Positions 45,339-54,004 of a DNA stretch of 64,000 nucleotides are shown here, in pieces (the stretch's first letter is position 1; each line of letters begins with the position of its first letter). The stretch spans positions 62,001 to 126,000 of the forward strand of contig NZ_RZNH01000005.1 of assembly GCF_013141825.1 (NCBI RefSeq), written 5' to 3'. The notes beneath the pieces are model-generated. The model was given only the letters and a program-made list of their open reading frames with translations, was not told where the DNA came from and did no database searches. Origin of the DNA: Marinifilum caeruleilacunae (GTDB taxonomy: Bacteria > Bacteroidota > Bacteroidia > Bacteroidales > Marinifilaceae). Position numbers and translations under genes: made by a program.

Positions 45339-46418
45339 ATGACTAAAAATACATTGCTCAGCAATTTCTCTATGGGAGATTTACAGCTGAAAAACAGAAT
45401 GGTAATGGCTCCAATGACCAGGAACAGGGCCGGTGAAGGTAATGTGCCAACACCTTTAATGGCGGAGTACTACAAGCAGCGCTCTGGTGCAGGTCTTATC
45501 ATTACCGAAGCCAGCCAAATATCTCCGCAAGGAATGGGATACCCGGCTACTCCAGGAATTCATACCTCGCAGCAAGTTGATGGATGGAAATTAATCACCA
45601 ACGCGGTTCATGATCAAGGTGGAAAAATCTTTATCCAGCTTTGGCATGTGGGAAGAATTTCTCATCCCGATTTTCATGGAGGAGATTTGCCTGTGGCTCC
45701 ATCGGCCATTCAACCGGCCGGACAAGCCTTCACTTATGAGGGGCTGAAAGACTTTGTCAAGCCAAGGGCATTGGAAAATATTGAAATCAAGGCAATTGTG
45801 AATGATTACAAGCAAGCAGCTCAAAATGCCAAAGATGCAGGTTTCGATGGCATCGAATTACATGCAGCCAATGGTTATTTAATTGATCAGTTCCTGGTCG
45901 ACAGAACCAATCAGCGAGATGATGAATATGGTGGGAGTGTTGAGAACCGTGCTCGCTTCCTTTTTGAAGTGCTTGATGCTGTGAATGAAGTTTGGCCAAA
46001 GAATAGAATTGGTATTCGATTATCGCCCAGCGGTTTGTTTAACGATATGGGTGACTCTAACCCAATGAGCATATTCACTTATGTGATTGAGAAATTAAAT
46101 GCCTACGAACTGGCCTATTTGCATTTGATTGAACCGCTGATGCCAATCGATGAACATCCGCAATTAATACCGAATGTAATAGATGTTTACGGAGACTTGT
46201 ACAGCGGAGTAAGAATGGCCAATGGTGGTTTTACAAAAGATTCGGGTAACCTGGCCATTGCTGATGAGAAAACAGAACTGGTTTCCTACGGCGTTCCGTA
46301 CCTGGCCAATCCTGATCTTGAAAAGAGATTTGAATTGAATGCAGAGCTCAATACTGCCAAGCAGGATACATTTTATGGTGGCAATGAAGTGGGATATACC
46401 GATTATCCTTCTTTATAA
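45339..46418 (+). CDS. nemA: alkene reductase, Old Yellow Enzyme family
   Basis: 359 residues, FMN TIM barrel. MVMAPMTRNRAG near the N-terminus, IQLWHVGRISHP, the His/Asn motif ELHAANGYLIDQFL and YGGSVENRARF match NemA/OYE. It reduces activated C=C bonds and nitro or nitrate ester electrophiles with NADPH. The 23-bp inverted repeat just upstream may regulate it; no regulator gene is adjacent. The terminator at 46435 lies inside the 3' end of the convergent PLP gene. Confidence 0.9.
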   Translation: MTKNTLLSNFSMGDLQLKNRMVMAPMTRNRAGEGNVPTPLMAEYYKQRSGAGLIITEASQISPQGMGYPATPGIHTSQQVDGWKLITNAVHDQGGKIFIQLWHVGRISHPDFHGGDLPVAPSAIQPAGQAFTYEGLKDFVKPRALENIEIKAIVNDYKQAAQNAKDAGFDGIELHAANGYLIDQFLVDRTNQRDDEYGGSVENRARFLFEVLDAVNEVWPKNRIGIRLSPSGLFNDMGDSNPMSIFTYVIEKLNAYELAYLHLIEPLMPIDEHPQLIPNVIDVYGDLYSGVRMANGGFTKDSGNLAIADEKTELVSYGVPYLANPDLEKRFELNAELNTAKQDTFYGGNEVGYTDYPSL

Positions 46419-46434
46419 TCAGAGATATAAGGAG

Positions 46435-46465
46435 GCAGCGTCATGAATTTGACGCTGCTTTTTCT
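46435..46465 (+). terminator. terminator of the alkene reductase gene
   Basis: GCAGCGTCA (46435-46443) pairs with TGACGCTGC (46450-46458), followed by five Ts and a T-rich tail. The stem covers the stop codon and last codons of the opposite-strand PLP gene. No T run on the minus side, so one-way. Confidence 0.85.
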
Positions 46466-47967
46466 TTTAATTGCTTTAGCGCCTTGTCAAAAGTTTGAAT
46501 GAGTTCTTCAATGGGCTCTATGCCAACCGAAATTCGAATCATTTTCCAATTGATATTTTTCTCCTGTAAAAACTGTCGTCCTTCACTTGTGCTTATCAAG
46601 TCATAATGAGCAAGGTAAAAATAAGGCATCACCAATGTAAACTCAGTTCCTAAACTCGGACCTTTTGCTAACTCCAGTGCATCGTAAAATGCTTCTATAC
46701 CAGTATTGAATTCGATGGAGATCAGACCAGCATAATTTTCTTCTTTTTTCTCAAGTTTTGTATAGTTGGCCTTGTTAGTGGCATTGTGCGACCAATTAAC
46801 CTTTGAAATTAAAGGGTGGGTTTCGAAATACAACGCCAACTGAACTGTATTGCTTCTGATGCGTTCCACTCGCTCTTTGAATCCATTAATCTCAAATGCC
46901 AGTCGTTCCGCATCTTTGATATACATTGGATTCTGAAAAGCTAAAAGATCCAAATTATTTCGATTGACCCACTTCGATAAAGGGTTGGGAACAACTACTC
47001 CAGACATCACATCTGCCATTCCTGAGGCAAACTTTGTGAGACTCTCCACCGCATAATCGCAGTGAGCCAGGTAGTTTAAGTTGATACAAGTTCCAATGGT
47101 ACCATCAACCACCAAAGGAATATCCAGTTTTCTTAATTTTTCATAGATCAGGGGAAGATCGGGCGTATTTAAAATCGGATTTGTGGGCATTTCAGTAAAT
47201 ATGGCTGCAATTTGTCCGTTATTTTGGCCCACATATTTTAGTAACGATTCGGTATCAAATACAGATACTATTTCGAATTTTTCATCAGCATATTTTGATA
47301 AAATTTGCATGGTATCGGTGTACAACCATCCAAACTGAATAAAAATGGGTGCATTGCGAGAAGCTTGAACCTTTTGCAATGATCGAAAGAGTGAATATAT
47401 GGCATTCATACCACAGGAAAAGAGGTAAACTGCATCTGATTTTGAGATTTCGAATGACTCCCGAACCACCTTTTTGATGTGATTTTCGGGCTCAATGCGA
47501 AAGCTGACTTCAGGGCTTAACTCAGACAGCTCCGAATGATCGTACAGAAACTGTTCCAGCTGGCGAGTAAAACTTTTGTAGCCGGTGTGCTGAACAAATG
47601 CCTTCACTTCATCAACTTTATTCTTGTTTATCGCGACAGCAAAGAGATTTCCCAGCGAGTACTCTTTAAAATCTATCAGCTTACAGTTTTGAATCATTTC
47701 ATTTTTGGCAATGGCATTTGGAAGCAGGACAATTTCCTGCTGAAGGGGAATGGAAAAATGAGAACGAAACAGTTTGATGGCTTTGACTTCCAAAGGATGC
47801 TGAAAAAACCTTGGATAACCCGATTCCATGCATTCCCGCCAATTGTTTTGATTTTCCTCGTAGGATATAACATCAGAGATTCGTGGTAAACTAACCGATA
47901 TGGCATGAATGTTATCCGGTGGAATTGACTTGCCACATTCGATATTTCCATAGATGTTCTGCTTCAT
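46441..47967 (-). CDS. PLP-dependent cystathionine gamma-synthase-like enzyme with long N-terminal extension
   Basis: 508 residues, against about 380-400 for bacterial MetB. The Cys/Met-metabolism PLP domain starts near residue 160; the PLP lysine is in ESLTKFASG (about 310), with PTNPIL and VVDGTIGT supplying further cofactor contacts. The N-terminal part carries KSIPPDNIHAISVSLPRISD and GYPRFFQHPLEV, which I recall as features of the fungal STR2/Met-7 cystathionine gamma-synthases. Probable role: transsulfuration or direct sulfhydration in Met/Cys synthesis. Monocistronic on the minus strand. Confidence 0.8.
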   Translation of the reverse strand: MKQNIYGNIECGKSIPPDNIHAISVSLPRISDVISYEENQNNWRECMESGYPRFFQHPLEVKAIKLFRSHFSIPLQQEIVLLPNAIAKNEMIQNCKLIDFKEYSLGNLFAVAINKNKVDEVKAFVQHTGYKSFTRQLEQFLYDHSELSELSPEVSFRIEPENHIKKVVRESFEISKSDAVYLFSCGMNAIYSLFRSLQKVQASRNAPIFIQFGWLYTDTMQILSKYADEKFEIVSVFDTESLLKYVGQNNGQIAAIFTEMPTNPILNTPDLPLIYEKLRKLDIPLVVDGTIGTCINLNYLAHCDYAVESLTKFASGMADVMSGVVVPNPLSKWVNRNNLDLLAFQNPMYIKDAERLAFEINGFKERVERIRSNTVQLALYFETHPLISKVNWSHNATNKANYTKLEKKEENYAGLISIEFNTGIEAFYDALELAKGPSLGTEFTLVMPYFYLAHYDLISTSEGRQFLQEKNINWKMIRISVGIEPIEELIQTFDKALKQLKEKAASNS

Positions 47968-48093
47968 AGTTTTTCTCCAGTCCTTAGTTTTTGTTATGTA
48001 TGGATCAATGGATTAAAAATAATAAAAGATGTGTAAATCTTAAAAGGAGAGTGAAAAATATCACCATTCAACATCCAATAGTAAATTTGTCCC

Positions 48094-48120
48094 ATAAAAA
48101 AAGAGCCGGTTAAGGCTCTT
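48094..48120 (-). terminator. terminator of the aldose epimerase gene
   Basis: AAGAGCC (48101-48107) and GGCTCTT (48114-48120) form the stem; read on the minus strand it is followed by a run of Ts (48102 down to 48096). 5 nt after the stop codon. Confidence 0.85.
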
Positions 48121-48124
48121 CAGT

Positions 48125-49003
48125 TTAATGGTTTATCTCGATGGAATATTCAGCAGTGAAAGTATCCTGAGGACTTAGCCTTTGCAATAATTCTTTACTT
48201 GAAAATTCCCGATTCGTATCGGCGCGATCTGCAATTCCTATCCAAGGTTCAATGCATACATATGGCGCATGTGCTTTGGCCCATAATCCCAGGTATGGAA
48301 ATCCATCGAATTTTACCTTCAGTTCAAAATCTGATTTTTTACATTTTAAACTGACTGATGAGGATTTTAAATTCTTTAATATTAGTGCATCATTGGCAAA
48401 GATTTCTGGGTGGAGCTTAATGATTTTCGAATCGTTTAGAATCTGTTTGCCTTCTGAAGCGATTAAGCCACCATCTGATAAGTTCCAGGTGTTTAGAGTT
48501 TCCTTTTGGTCAAATTCCAGATAATAGTCAGTGTAATCTTCTCCCTCATGCAATTGACAGTTGAATGCAGGATGTCCACCAAGGTTGAATAGCATTTCAC
48601 CTTCGCCAGTATTGCTTATTTCATGAACTAATTTTAGTTTATTGCCTGCGAGTATGAAATGGATCTTAAACTCAAATTCAAATGGATAAACTTTCCTGGT
48701 GTTCTCGTTCGATTGCAGTATAAATATCAGGCGATCTTCTTTCTGTTCAAAGAGTTTTACATCGGTATTGTTGCGAATAAAACCATGTTTCGGCATGGCG
48801 TATTCTTTTCCTTCATGGATAAAAGCATTGTCCTTTAAACAACCAATAATTGGGAATAGGTTAGGAGCGTGGCTACCCCAAATATCAGGATTTGCCTGCC
48901 AAATGTATTCACTTCCATTTAGCATGGATTCTATGCTGCAAAGTTCTGCTCCTTTTTCCAGAACTGTAACTTTTAGGTGATCATTTTGGATTGTATATTT
49001 CAT
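48125..49003 (-). CDS. aldose 1-epimerase family protein
   Basis: 292 residues, beta-sandwich (galactose mutarotase-like). EKGAELCSIESMLNGSEYIW at the N-terminus, PKHGFIRNN (catalytic His), FNLGGHPAFNC (His), FDGFPYLGLWAK and VCIEPWIGIAD (catalytic Glu) are the YeaD/LacX-type motifs. It interconverts anomers of aldoses or hexose 6-phosphates. Monocistronic. Confidence 0.88.
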   Translation of the reverse strand: MKYTIQNDHLKVTVLEKGAELCSIESMLNGSEYIWQANPDIWGSHAPNLFPIIGCLKDNAFIHEGKEYAMPKHGFIRNNTDVKLFEQKEDRLIFILQSNENTRKVYPFEFEFKIHFILAGNKLKLVHEISNTGEGEMLFNLGGHPAFNCQLHEGEDYTDYYLEFDQKETLNTWNLSDGGLIASEGKQILNDSKIIKLHPEIFANDALILKNLKSSSVSLKCKKSDFELKVKFDGFPYLGLWAKAHAPYVCIEPWIGIADRADTNREFSSKELLQRLSPQDTFTAEYSIEINH

Positions 49004-49382
49004 TTAAGATCAGTTTTTAATGGTAATTCTTTTTTCTTTAATTGCTCAAGCCGCAAAGGCTCATCCTTTTTCCATTGATGAAAAAGGATGCAAAATCCCG
49101 ATAGCTATCGTGGACTAGAGCCTGTAAGCTCAAACTACTTATTGCTAATAAACTTTAAGTGCGGCGGGAGGATCTTCGAACAAAGTTCTCAGCTATCCCG
49201 TCTTACTAAAACTTTATTACGCAAAAGCATCTTGACCTTCCAATGCTCACATGGCCGTAACAATACAGTAGGCATTCATAATTTATCAATTCTTTGTAAA
49301 AACGTTTAAATAAACCTGTTACATTTTGCACAGAAAGGAATTAATTTTATTGTAGCTGTATTGGTTTGCAATTTGGCAATAT
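49004..49382. other. intergenic region with hairpins, likely degenerate dispersed repeat
   Basis: No gene is called. CATCCTTTTTC-CATTGAT-GAAAAAGGATG (49062-49090) is a perfect 11-bp hairpin; CGATAGCTATCG (49099-49110) is a 12-bp palindrome; the rest is stop-rich on both strands. The composition (more GC than the flanks, CGGCGGGAGG at 49162-49171) is unlike the neighbouring AT-rich spacers and recalls repeats scattered through Bacteroidota genomes. Confidence 0.5.
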
Positions 49383-49410
49383 AAAAAAAGCTGCTAGTAA
49401 AACTAACAGC
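49383..49410 (-). terminator. terminator of the Bat operon
   Basis: GCTGCTAGT (49390-49398) pairs with ACTAACAGC (49402-49410) with one C-A mismatch; on the minus strand seven Ts follow (49389-49383). 26 nt after the batE stop. Confidence 0.8.
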
Positions 49411-49435
49411 ATATATTTTAATTTGAAAGTGTTTT

Positions 49436-50185
49436 TTAGATCATTTCAACATCTTCCTTTTTTAGCCAGCCTTTATTCCCATCACTTAGCTGAATATTCA
49501 ACCAGTCGCCAAGTTGTTCCGTTACTTTTACCTTGGTGCCTTCATGTAAAAGGAAAAGTTCTGTTCCACTTACATCAGGGGATCCCTTAATGGTAACGCT
49601 TGGGCTAAAGATAATTGCGTATTCACGATTTGTAATTTCATCGGTTTTAATAGAAGCGAAAGAGTAGCTTAAAACACTAAGTAATAAACAAACTCCCGCA
49701 AAGAAGAAGCCAAGCTTTTTTAAACCAACTTTATTGCTGTACAAATAGAAACATGCAAAAAGCAGACAAAGGAAGAACAATCCAATTGATAGGTATGACC
49801 ATAAATCTGCGGAAACAGCATTTCTAATGCCCGAAACCCATCTTTTAACGAACAACTCAGGTAGCACTTCCAGTTTGTCTAAAACATGTGCCTGAGCCAT
49901 TTTTAAATTGTACTGAATGTCTTCATCTTCCGGAGAAAGTAACTTTGCTCTTTCATAGTTTAAAATGGCAGGAGCAATCTCACCCGTTTTGTAGTATGAA
50001 TTGGCAAGGTTAAAGTAGATCTCAGGAGCTTCGATATGGGTTTCCAGAACGAACTCGTACGATTTAATAGCCTTTTCGTATTCTCCTTTTTGGTAAAATT
50101 CATTTGCTTCACGAATTGGATTGTCCTGAGCCTGGGCTGCAGAAACAACAAGTAAAGCAATTAGGATATATAGTAATTTCTTCAT
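49436..50185 (-). CDS. batE: BatE: TPR and SH3-like domain protein
   Basis: 249 residues: signal peptide (1-19), tetratricopeptide repeats (about 23-100: ANEFYQKGEYEKAIKSYEFV, YFNLANSYYKTGEIAPAILN), two helices (about 133-175) and a C-terminal bacterial SH3 domain (200-249: VTIKGSPDVSGTELFLLHEG, ending WLKKEDVEMI). This is the BatE order of Bacteroidota aerotolerance operons. Last gene of the operon, 15 nt after batD, followed by a terminator. Confidence 0.87.
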   Translation of the reverse strand: MKKLLYILIALLVVSAAQAQDNPIREANEFYQKGEYEKAIKSYEFVLETHIEAPEIYFNLANSYYKTGEIAPAILNYERAKLLSPEDEDIQYNLKMAQAHVLDKLEVLPELFVKRWVSGIRNAVSADLWSYLSIGLFFLCLLFACFYLYSNKVGLKKLGFFFAGVCLLLSVLSYSFASIKTDEITNREYAIIFSPSVTIKGSPDVSGTELFLLHEGTKVKVTEQLGDWLNIQLSDGNKGWLKKEDVEMI

Positions 50186-50200
50186 TTCTCTTCGAATTAA

Positions 50201-52009
50201 TTAGATGCTCTTTTCCAATTTGGTAATTGTATCCATTGTTTTTTTATACAATTCATCCATTTCAGATGATCCGGTAGAAGGAGCATAGCGTGCAAATTCA
50301 CATGTGTCCAGAATGTTTAGGAAGTTCTGGGTCAGCTCTTGATCCACATTCTTTCCATGCAGAATTTCTGTAATATTTTCCTTGTTCAAATTGGCCAGCG
50401 GAAGGTTTAACTTATCGGAAGTATAACCCCAAATCGCTTTTAGAATCTCGTCGTAAAATTCCTCTTTCTTCTGAGCTTTTAGACTTGCCGAAGCCGCTTT
50501 CAACCTCTTCATGGCTACACGATTGGCACGTTTGTTTTTTACGCGTGCTACATCAGCATTCTCTCTGATTCTTTTTCTGTTGAAAACAAATGCGAGAATA
50601 AAAACCAAAAATGGTACTAAGTAAGCAAGATAAAAATTAGTAGTTCCAAAGAAAATTTGACCTTTCAATCTTGGTGTAAAGTCGTTGGTTTTAATAAAAC
50701 GAATGTCTTTGCCAATGAATTTCACATCTTCTTTCGAAAAGGAACTGATCACTGCACTGCTTGCATCGCCACTTCCTTTTCCAACTTTAATATCGAATTT
50801 TGGAGTTGATCGGGTACGATAAATACCAGCTTTCGGATCAAAGTAACTAAAGTCAACCGGAGGGATTTCATAATTTCCACCGTGACGAGGAATAATTAAA
50901 TACTCGAAGGTAGTTGAGCCAGTCATCCCTTTTGCAGTACTCTTAATGTCTTGTTTGGTAGTTGGATCATACACTTCAAAATCTGCAGGGAAATCGAATT
51001 CCGGAGGATTAATCAGCTTTAAGTTACCATTACCAGATACTTTTACCTTAAGTGCTATCGCATCGTTTGCCTGAACCGAGTCTTTGTCGATGGTAGTTGT
51101 CAATCTGAAACTTCCCACTGCACCATCGAAACTGGCAGGTTTGTTTGCCGGAAACTCCTTTACTCGAATGGTAACTGGTTTACTTTTTCGTGGCACCCTA
51201 ATGTCCTGGTAATTGTCAAAGAAATCGTCGAAGAAGCCCCTGTTGCCACTTGCCGATCTGCGCTGACGAATGATACATTCCAATTCGAAGGGATCGATGG
51301 TAATATTACCCGTATGCTGCGGAAATAAAATTAATTTACGAATGGTGCCAACATTATAAATTGTGCCATTTACATTTTCTCTTTGCAATGAGATTTGTCC
51401 CGGCGTTGGTATTTCCTGACTTAAAAATCCATTGAAGGAAGGAAATTTAGAATCGCCAAAACCTGCAATGTTTAGCCTGGTATAAACTTTAATTGTTGCA
51501 ACAACATGTTCGCCCATGTATACGCTCTTGCGATCAACATTCACCTTTACAAACAAATTGGCTTGAGTAATTTTTGTTGCTGTAGCCTGGTTTGATTGTC
51601 CGCTCTGGGTGTTTTGAGGTTTTTCGTTTGCTTTCACCACTTCGATGCTTACCGAATTGGAGTTAAACTCATAACCTTTTACCTTTATTTTGGCTGGATT
51701 TACAGTAAACTTTCCTTCTTTTTCTGCCAATAACACGTATGTATATGTGTATTTGGTCGCCGAAGTCCATTTCCCGTTAATGTATTGTGAGCTCGAATTT
51801 CGAGAAGTCGATGGGCCCATCAGTACTCTAAAACCTGTAAGTGAAGGAAGCTGAATGTCTTTGGCTTTTTCGTTTACCGTGTAAACCAATCGAAATTGTT
51901 CGCCAACTTCAACTACACGAGGTGCTGCTGCCGTAAATTTAACTTCTTCTGCAAATGAGTTGGAAGTTATGAATAGTGTCGCTAATAGTAAGAAAAATAT
52001 TTTCTTCAT
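50201..52009 (-). CDS. batD: BatD family protein (oxygen tolerance)
   Basis: 602 residues: signal peptide (1-20), a large periplasmic region of Ig-like beta domains (PRVVEVGEQFRLVYTVNEKA, QSGQSNQATATKITQANLFV), one transmembrane helix at about 458-478 and a cytosolic helical tail with KRANRVAMKRL. The family accompanies BatA/BatB VWA proteins and is implicated in oxygen tolerance in Bacteroides; the mechanism is unproven. Spacing to batC is 107 nt, the largest gap inside the operon. Confidence 0.9.
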   Translation of the reverse strand: MKKIFFLLLATLFITSNSFAEEVKFTAAAPRVVEVGEQFRLVYTVNEKAKDIQLPSLTGFRVLMGPSTSRNSSSQYINGKWTSATKYTYTYVLLAEKEGKFTVNPAKIKVKGYEFNSNSVSIEVVKANEKPQNTQSGQSNQATATKITQANLFVKVNVDRKSVYMGEHVVATIKVYTRLNIAGFGDSKFPSFNGFLSQEIPTPGQISLQRENVNGTIYNVGTIRKLILFPQHTGNITIDPFELECIIRQRRSASGNRGFFDDFFDNYQDIRVPRKSKPVTIRVKEFPANKPASFDGAVGSFRLTTTIDKDSVQANDAIALKVKVSGNGNLKLINPPEFDFPADFEVYDPTTKQDIKSTAKGMTGSTTFEYLIIPRHGGNYEIPPVDFSYFDPKAGIYRTRSTPKFDIKVGKGSGDASSAVISSFSKEDVKFIGKDIRFIKTNDFTPRLKGQIFFGTTNFYLAYLVPFLVFILAFVFNRKRIRENADVARVKNKRANRVAMKRLKAASASLKAQKKEEFYDEILKAIWGYTSDKLNLPLANLNKENITEILHGKNVDQELTQNFLNILDTCEFARYAPSTGSSEMDELYKKTMDTITKLEKSI

Positions 52010-52116
52010 CCGTAATATTCTGTTTTTCAGATGTATTTCTTTTGTTTGTTCTTTGGGTTATTTATCGCACAAATGTACTGATAAATCGCCATTATAGGTC
52101 AAGATTTAAAAATCAA

Positions 52117-52911
52117 TTACCAATCCTTTTTGATTTTCGTTTTTTTCGCCTTCATGGCTTTAGCCTTGGCTTTCTGAACCTTTTCCTGAACTTTCTTCTC
52201 ATCGTTTTCCAAAGCTTCTAACAGGCGCTGAGCATCTTCCTTCGAAATTTTTGGCTGCTGTTGCTGCTGTTTATCCTTATCACCTTTGTCTTGCTGATCT
52301 TTGTTCTGATCCTGGTCCTTTTTATCCTGATTTTTCTTGTCTTGATCCTTTTTGTCTTGATCTTTTTTATCTTGATCCTTCTTGTCCTGATCCTTCTTGT
52401 CCTGGTCTTTTTTATCCTGATCTTTCTGGTCCTGGTTTTGATCCTTATTCTGATCTTGTTTTTTCTGCTCTTCTTCCTGTTTCTTTTTCATTTGGCGAGC
52501 ATATTCCAGGTTGTATTTGGTCTCCTGCGAATTTGGATTGTAACGCAACGATTGCTTGTAAGCCTCAATACTCTCATCAATCTTTTTACTCTCCAGCAAG
52601 GTATTTCCCATATTGTGGAAGAGGTGGCCCAGTTTTTCAGGATCTTTCTCGTTCACAGCCAAAGTTTGGAATTGCTTTAAAGCTTCCTCATACTTTTTCT
52701 GCTTGTACAATGCATCACCCAGGTTAAATCCGGCTTCGTAAGAGTTTACTTTCTTATCGAGAGCTTTGCGATACTCAACCTCCGAATTTTCAAATTTCTC
52801 TCCCTCAAACAGTTCATTCCCCGAGCGAATAAACTTTCTTTCCTTTTGGGCAAATGCCTCCATGCTTAGAAGACAAATCATGCAAATGAATAACAATAGT
52901 ACTTTTTTCAT
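52117..52911 (-). CDS. batC: BatC: TPR protein with DKKDQ repeats
   Basis: 264 residues: signal peptide (1-21), TPR-like repeats (about 30-145: SEVEYRKALDKKVNSYEAGF, SIEAYKQSLRYNPNSQETKY), then a charged low-complexity segment (149-219) containing seven tandem DKKDQ units (166-200, one as DKKNQ), five Gln, and a helical basic end (KVQKAKAKAMKAKKTKIKKD). The repeat is probably a flexible linker. The antisense strand of the repeat gives spurious long hydrophobic frames. batB is 20 nt upstream. Confidence 0.85.
   Translation of the reverse strand: MKKVLLLFICMICLLSMEAFAQKERKFIRSGNELFEGEKFENSEVEYRKALDKKVNSYEAGFNLGDALYKQKKYEEALKQFQTLAVNEKDPEKLGHLFHNMGNTLLESKKIDESIEAYKQSLRYNPNSQETKYNLEYARQMKKKQEEEQKKQDQNKDQNQDQKDQDKKDQDKKDQDKKDQDKKDQDKKDQDKKNQDKKDQDQNKDQQDKGDKDKQQQQQPKISKEDAQRLLEALENDEKKVQEKVQKAKAKAMKAKKTKIKKDW
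52312..52416 (-). repeat. 15-bp tandem repeat in batC (seven DKKDQ codon blocks)
   Basis: Seven in-frame blocks of 15 bp, mostly differing at third codon positions. Being a multiple of three, gain or loss of a block would lengthen or shorten the linker without a frameshift. Confidence 0.85.
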
Positions 52912-52931
52912 AAGTTGGGATTTGTATCGTT

Positions 52932-53969
52932 CTACTTCGATGGATTAAATATATTAATGTCTTTTAAATGACGGTTCTTACGTTCCAATACAAGGAATTC
53001 AATGAACAAGAGCAACAAGCCAATGGCCAAAAAGATTTGAAACTTCTCGTCGTAAGCTGTATAAACCCTTGCTTCCAGTTCGGTTTTATCCATTTTATTA
53101 ATCTCTCTGAATAAAACGTTTAAACCCGTTGTTGTGTTGTTGGCAATTACGGCTTTTCCACCTCCGGCGGTAGCAATTTCCTCAACCATCTGCTGATCCA
53201 GTTTCGAAATCACAATGTTTCCATCGTCATCGCGTCTGAAATCGCTCGATCCGGCTCTTACCGGAATAGGAGCACCCTCGGGCAATCCCATGGCAATGGT
53301 ATGAACGGCAATGCCCATTTCTTTGGCCATACTTGCCGCAGATACTGCATCGTCTTCATGGTTTTCACCATCGGTAATTACAATTATGGCCTTGCTTGCT
53401 TCGCTATCGGGAGTAAAACTTCGGGTTGCCAAGCTAATAGCCGAACCAATTGCAGTTCCCTGTATAGGGACGATATCGGTACTTATCGACGACAAAAAAA
53501 GTTTTGCCGAAGCATAATCGGTTGTAATTGGCAACTGGGTATAGGCTTCACCAGCAAATACAATCAAGCCCACCTTATCGTTGTTAAGCTTGTCAACCAT
53601 TTTCGAAATGGCACGTTTGGCACGTTCCAGTCGGTTGGGTTGAATGTCCTGGGCCATCATCGAGTTGGAAACATCCAAAGCAATGATTACCTCAACACCT
53701 TTTCTCTGTATTTTTTGAAGCTTTGAGCCAAATTGTGGACCTGCTACTCCAATAATGATAAAGCTTAAGGCCAATATCAGTATTGAAAATTTATAAACAG
53801 GTCGGGTAAAAGAAGCATAGGGCATCAACTGGGAGATAATATTCATCTCACCAAATTTTTGCAGCGCCTTCTTCTTTATAACATGGCTTACCCAGTACAA
53901 TACCACCAATACGGGTATCAGTACGAATAAGTATAGAAATTCAGGATGATCGAAACGAAACTGATCCAT
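52932..53969 (-). CDS. batB: BatB: VWA-domain membrane protein
   Basis: 345 residues: N-terminal helices (10-30, 60-76), a von Willebrand A domain (about 90-300) with an intact MIDAS DVSNS (99-103) and TDGENHEDDA, and a C-terminal helix (about 315-332). It resembles BatA but is a separate paralogue. It likely forms a membrane complex handled by the MoxR ATPase. Confidence 0.9.
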   Translation of the reverse strand: MDQFRFDHPEFLYLFVLIPVLVVLYWVSHVIKKKALQKFGEMNIISQLMPYASFTRPVYKFSILILALSFIIIGVAGPQFGSKLQKIQRKGVEVIIALDVSNSMMAQDIQPNRLERAKRAISKMVDKLNNDKVGLIVFAGEAYTQLPITTDYASAKLFLSSISTDIVPIQGTAIGSAISLATRSFTPDSEASKAIIVITDGENHEDDAVSAASMAKEMGIAVHTIAMGLPEGAPIPVRAGSSDFRRDDDGNIVISKLDQQMVEEIATAGGGKAVIANNTTTGLNVLFREINKMDKTELEARVYTAYDEKFQIFLAIGLLLLFIEFLVLERKNRHLKDINIFNPSK

Positions 53970-54004
53970 TTATCAACGATTTTCGGTTTATCAAATAATT
54001 ACAA

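Noticed and set aside
49088-49590. Two plus-strand frames of 73-74 codons near the end of the Bat operon
   Set aside because: One lies in the hairpin-rich spacer, the other runs over the terminator and antisense to batE.
52251-52727. Plus-strand frames with long runs of Leu/Ile/Phe or Asp/Pro/Cys
   Set aside because: They are antisense products of the DKKDQ repeat in batC.
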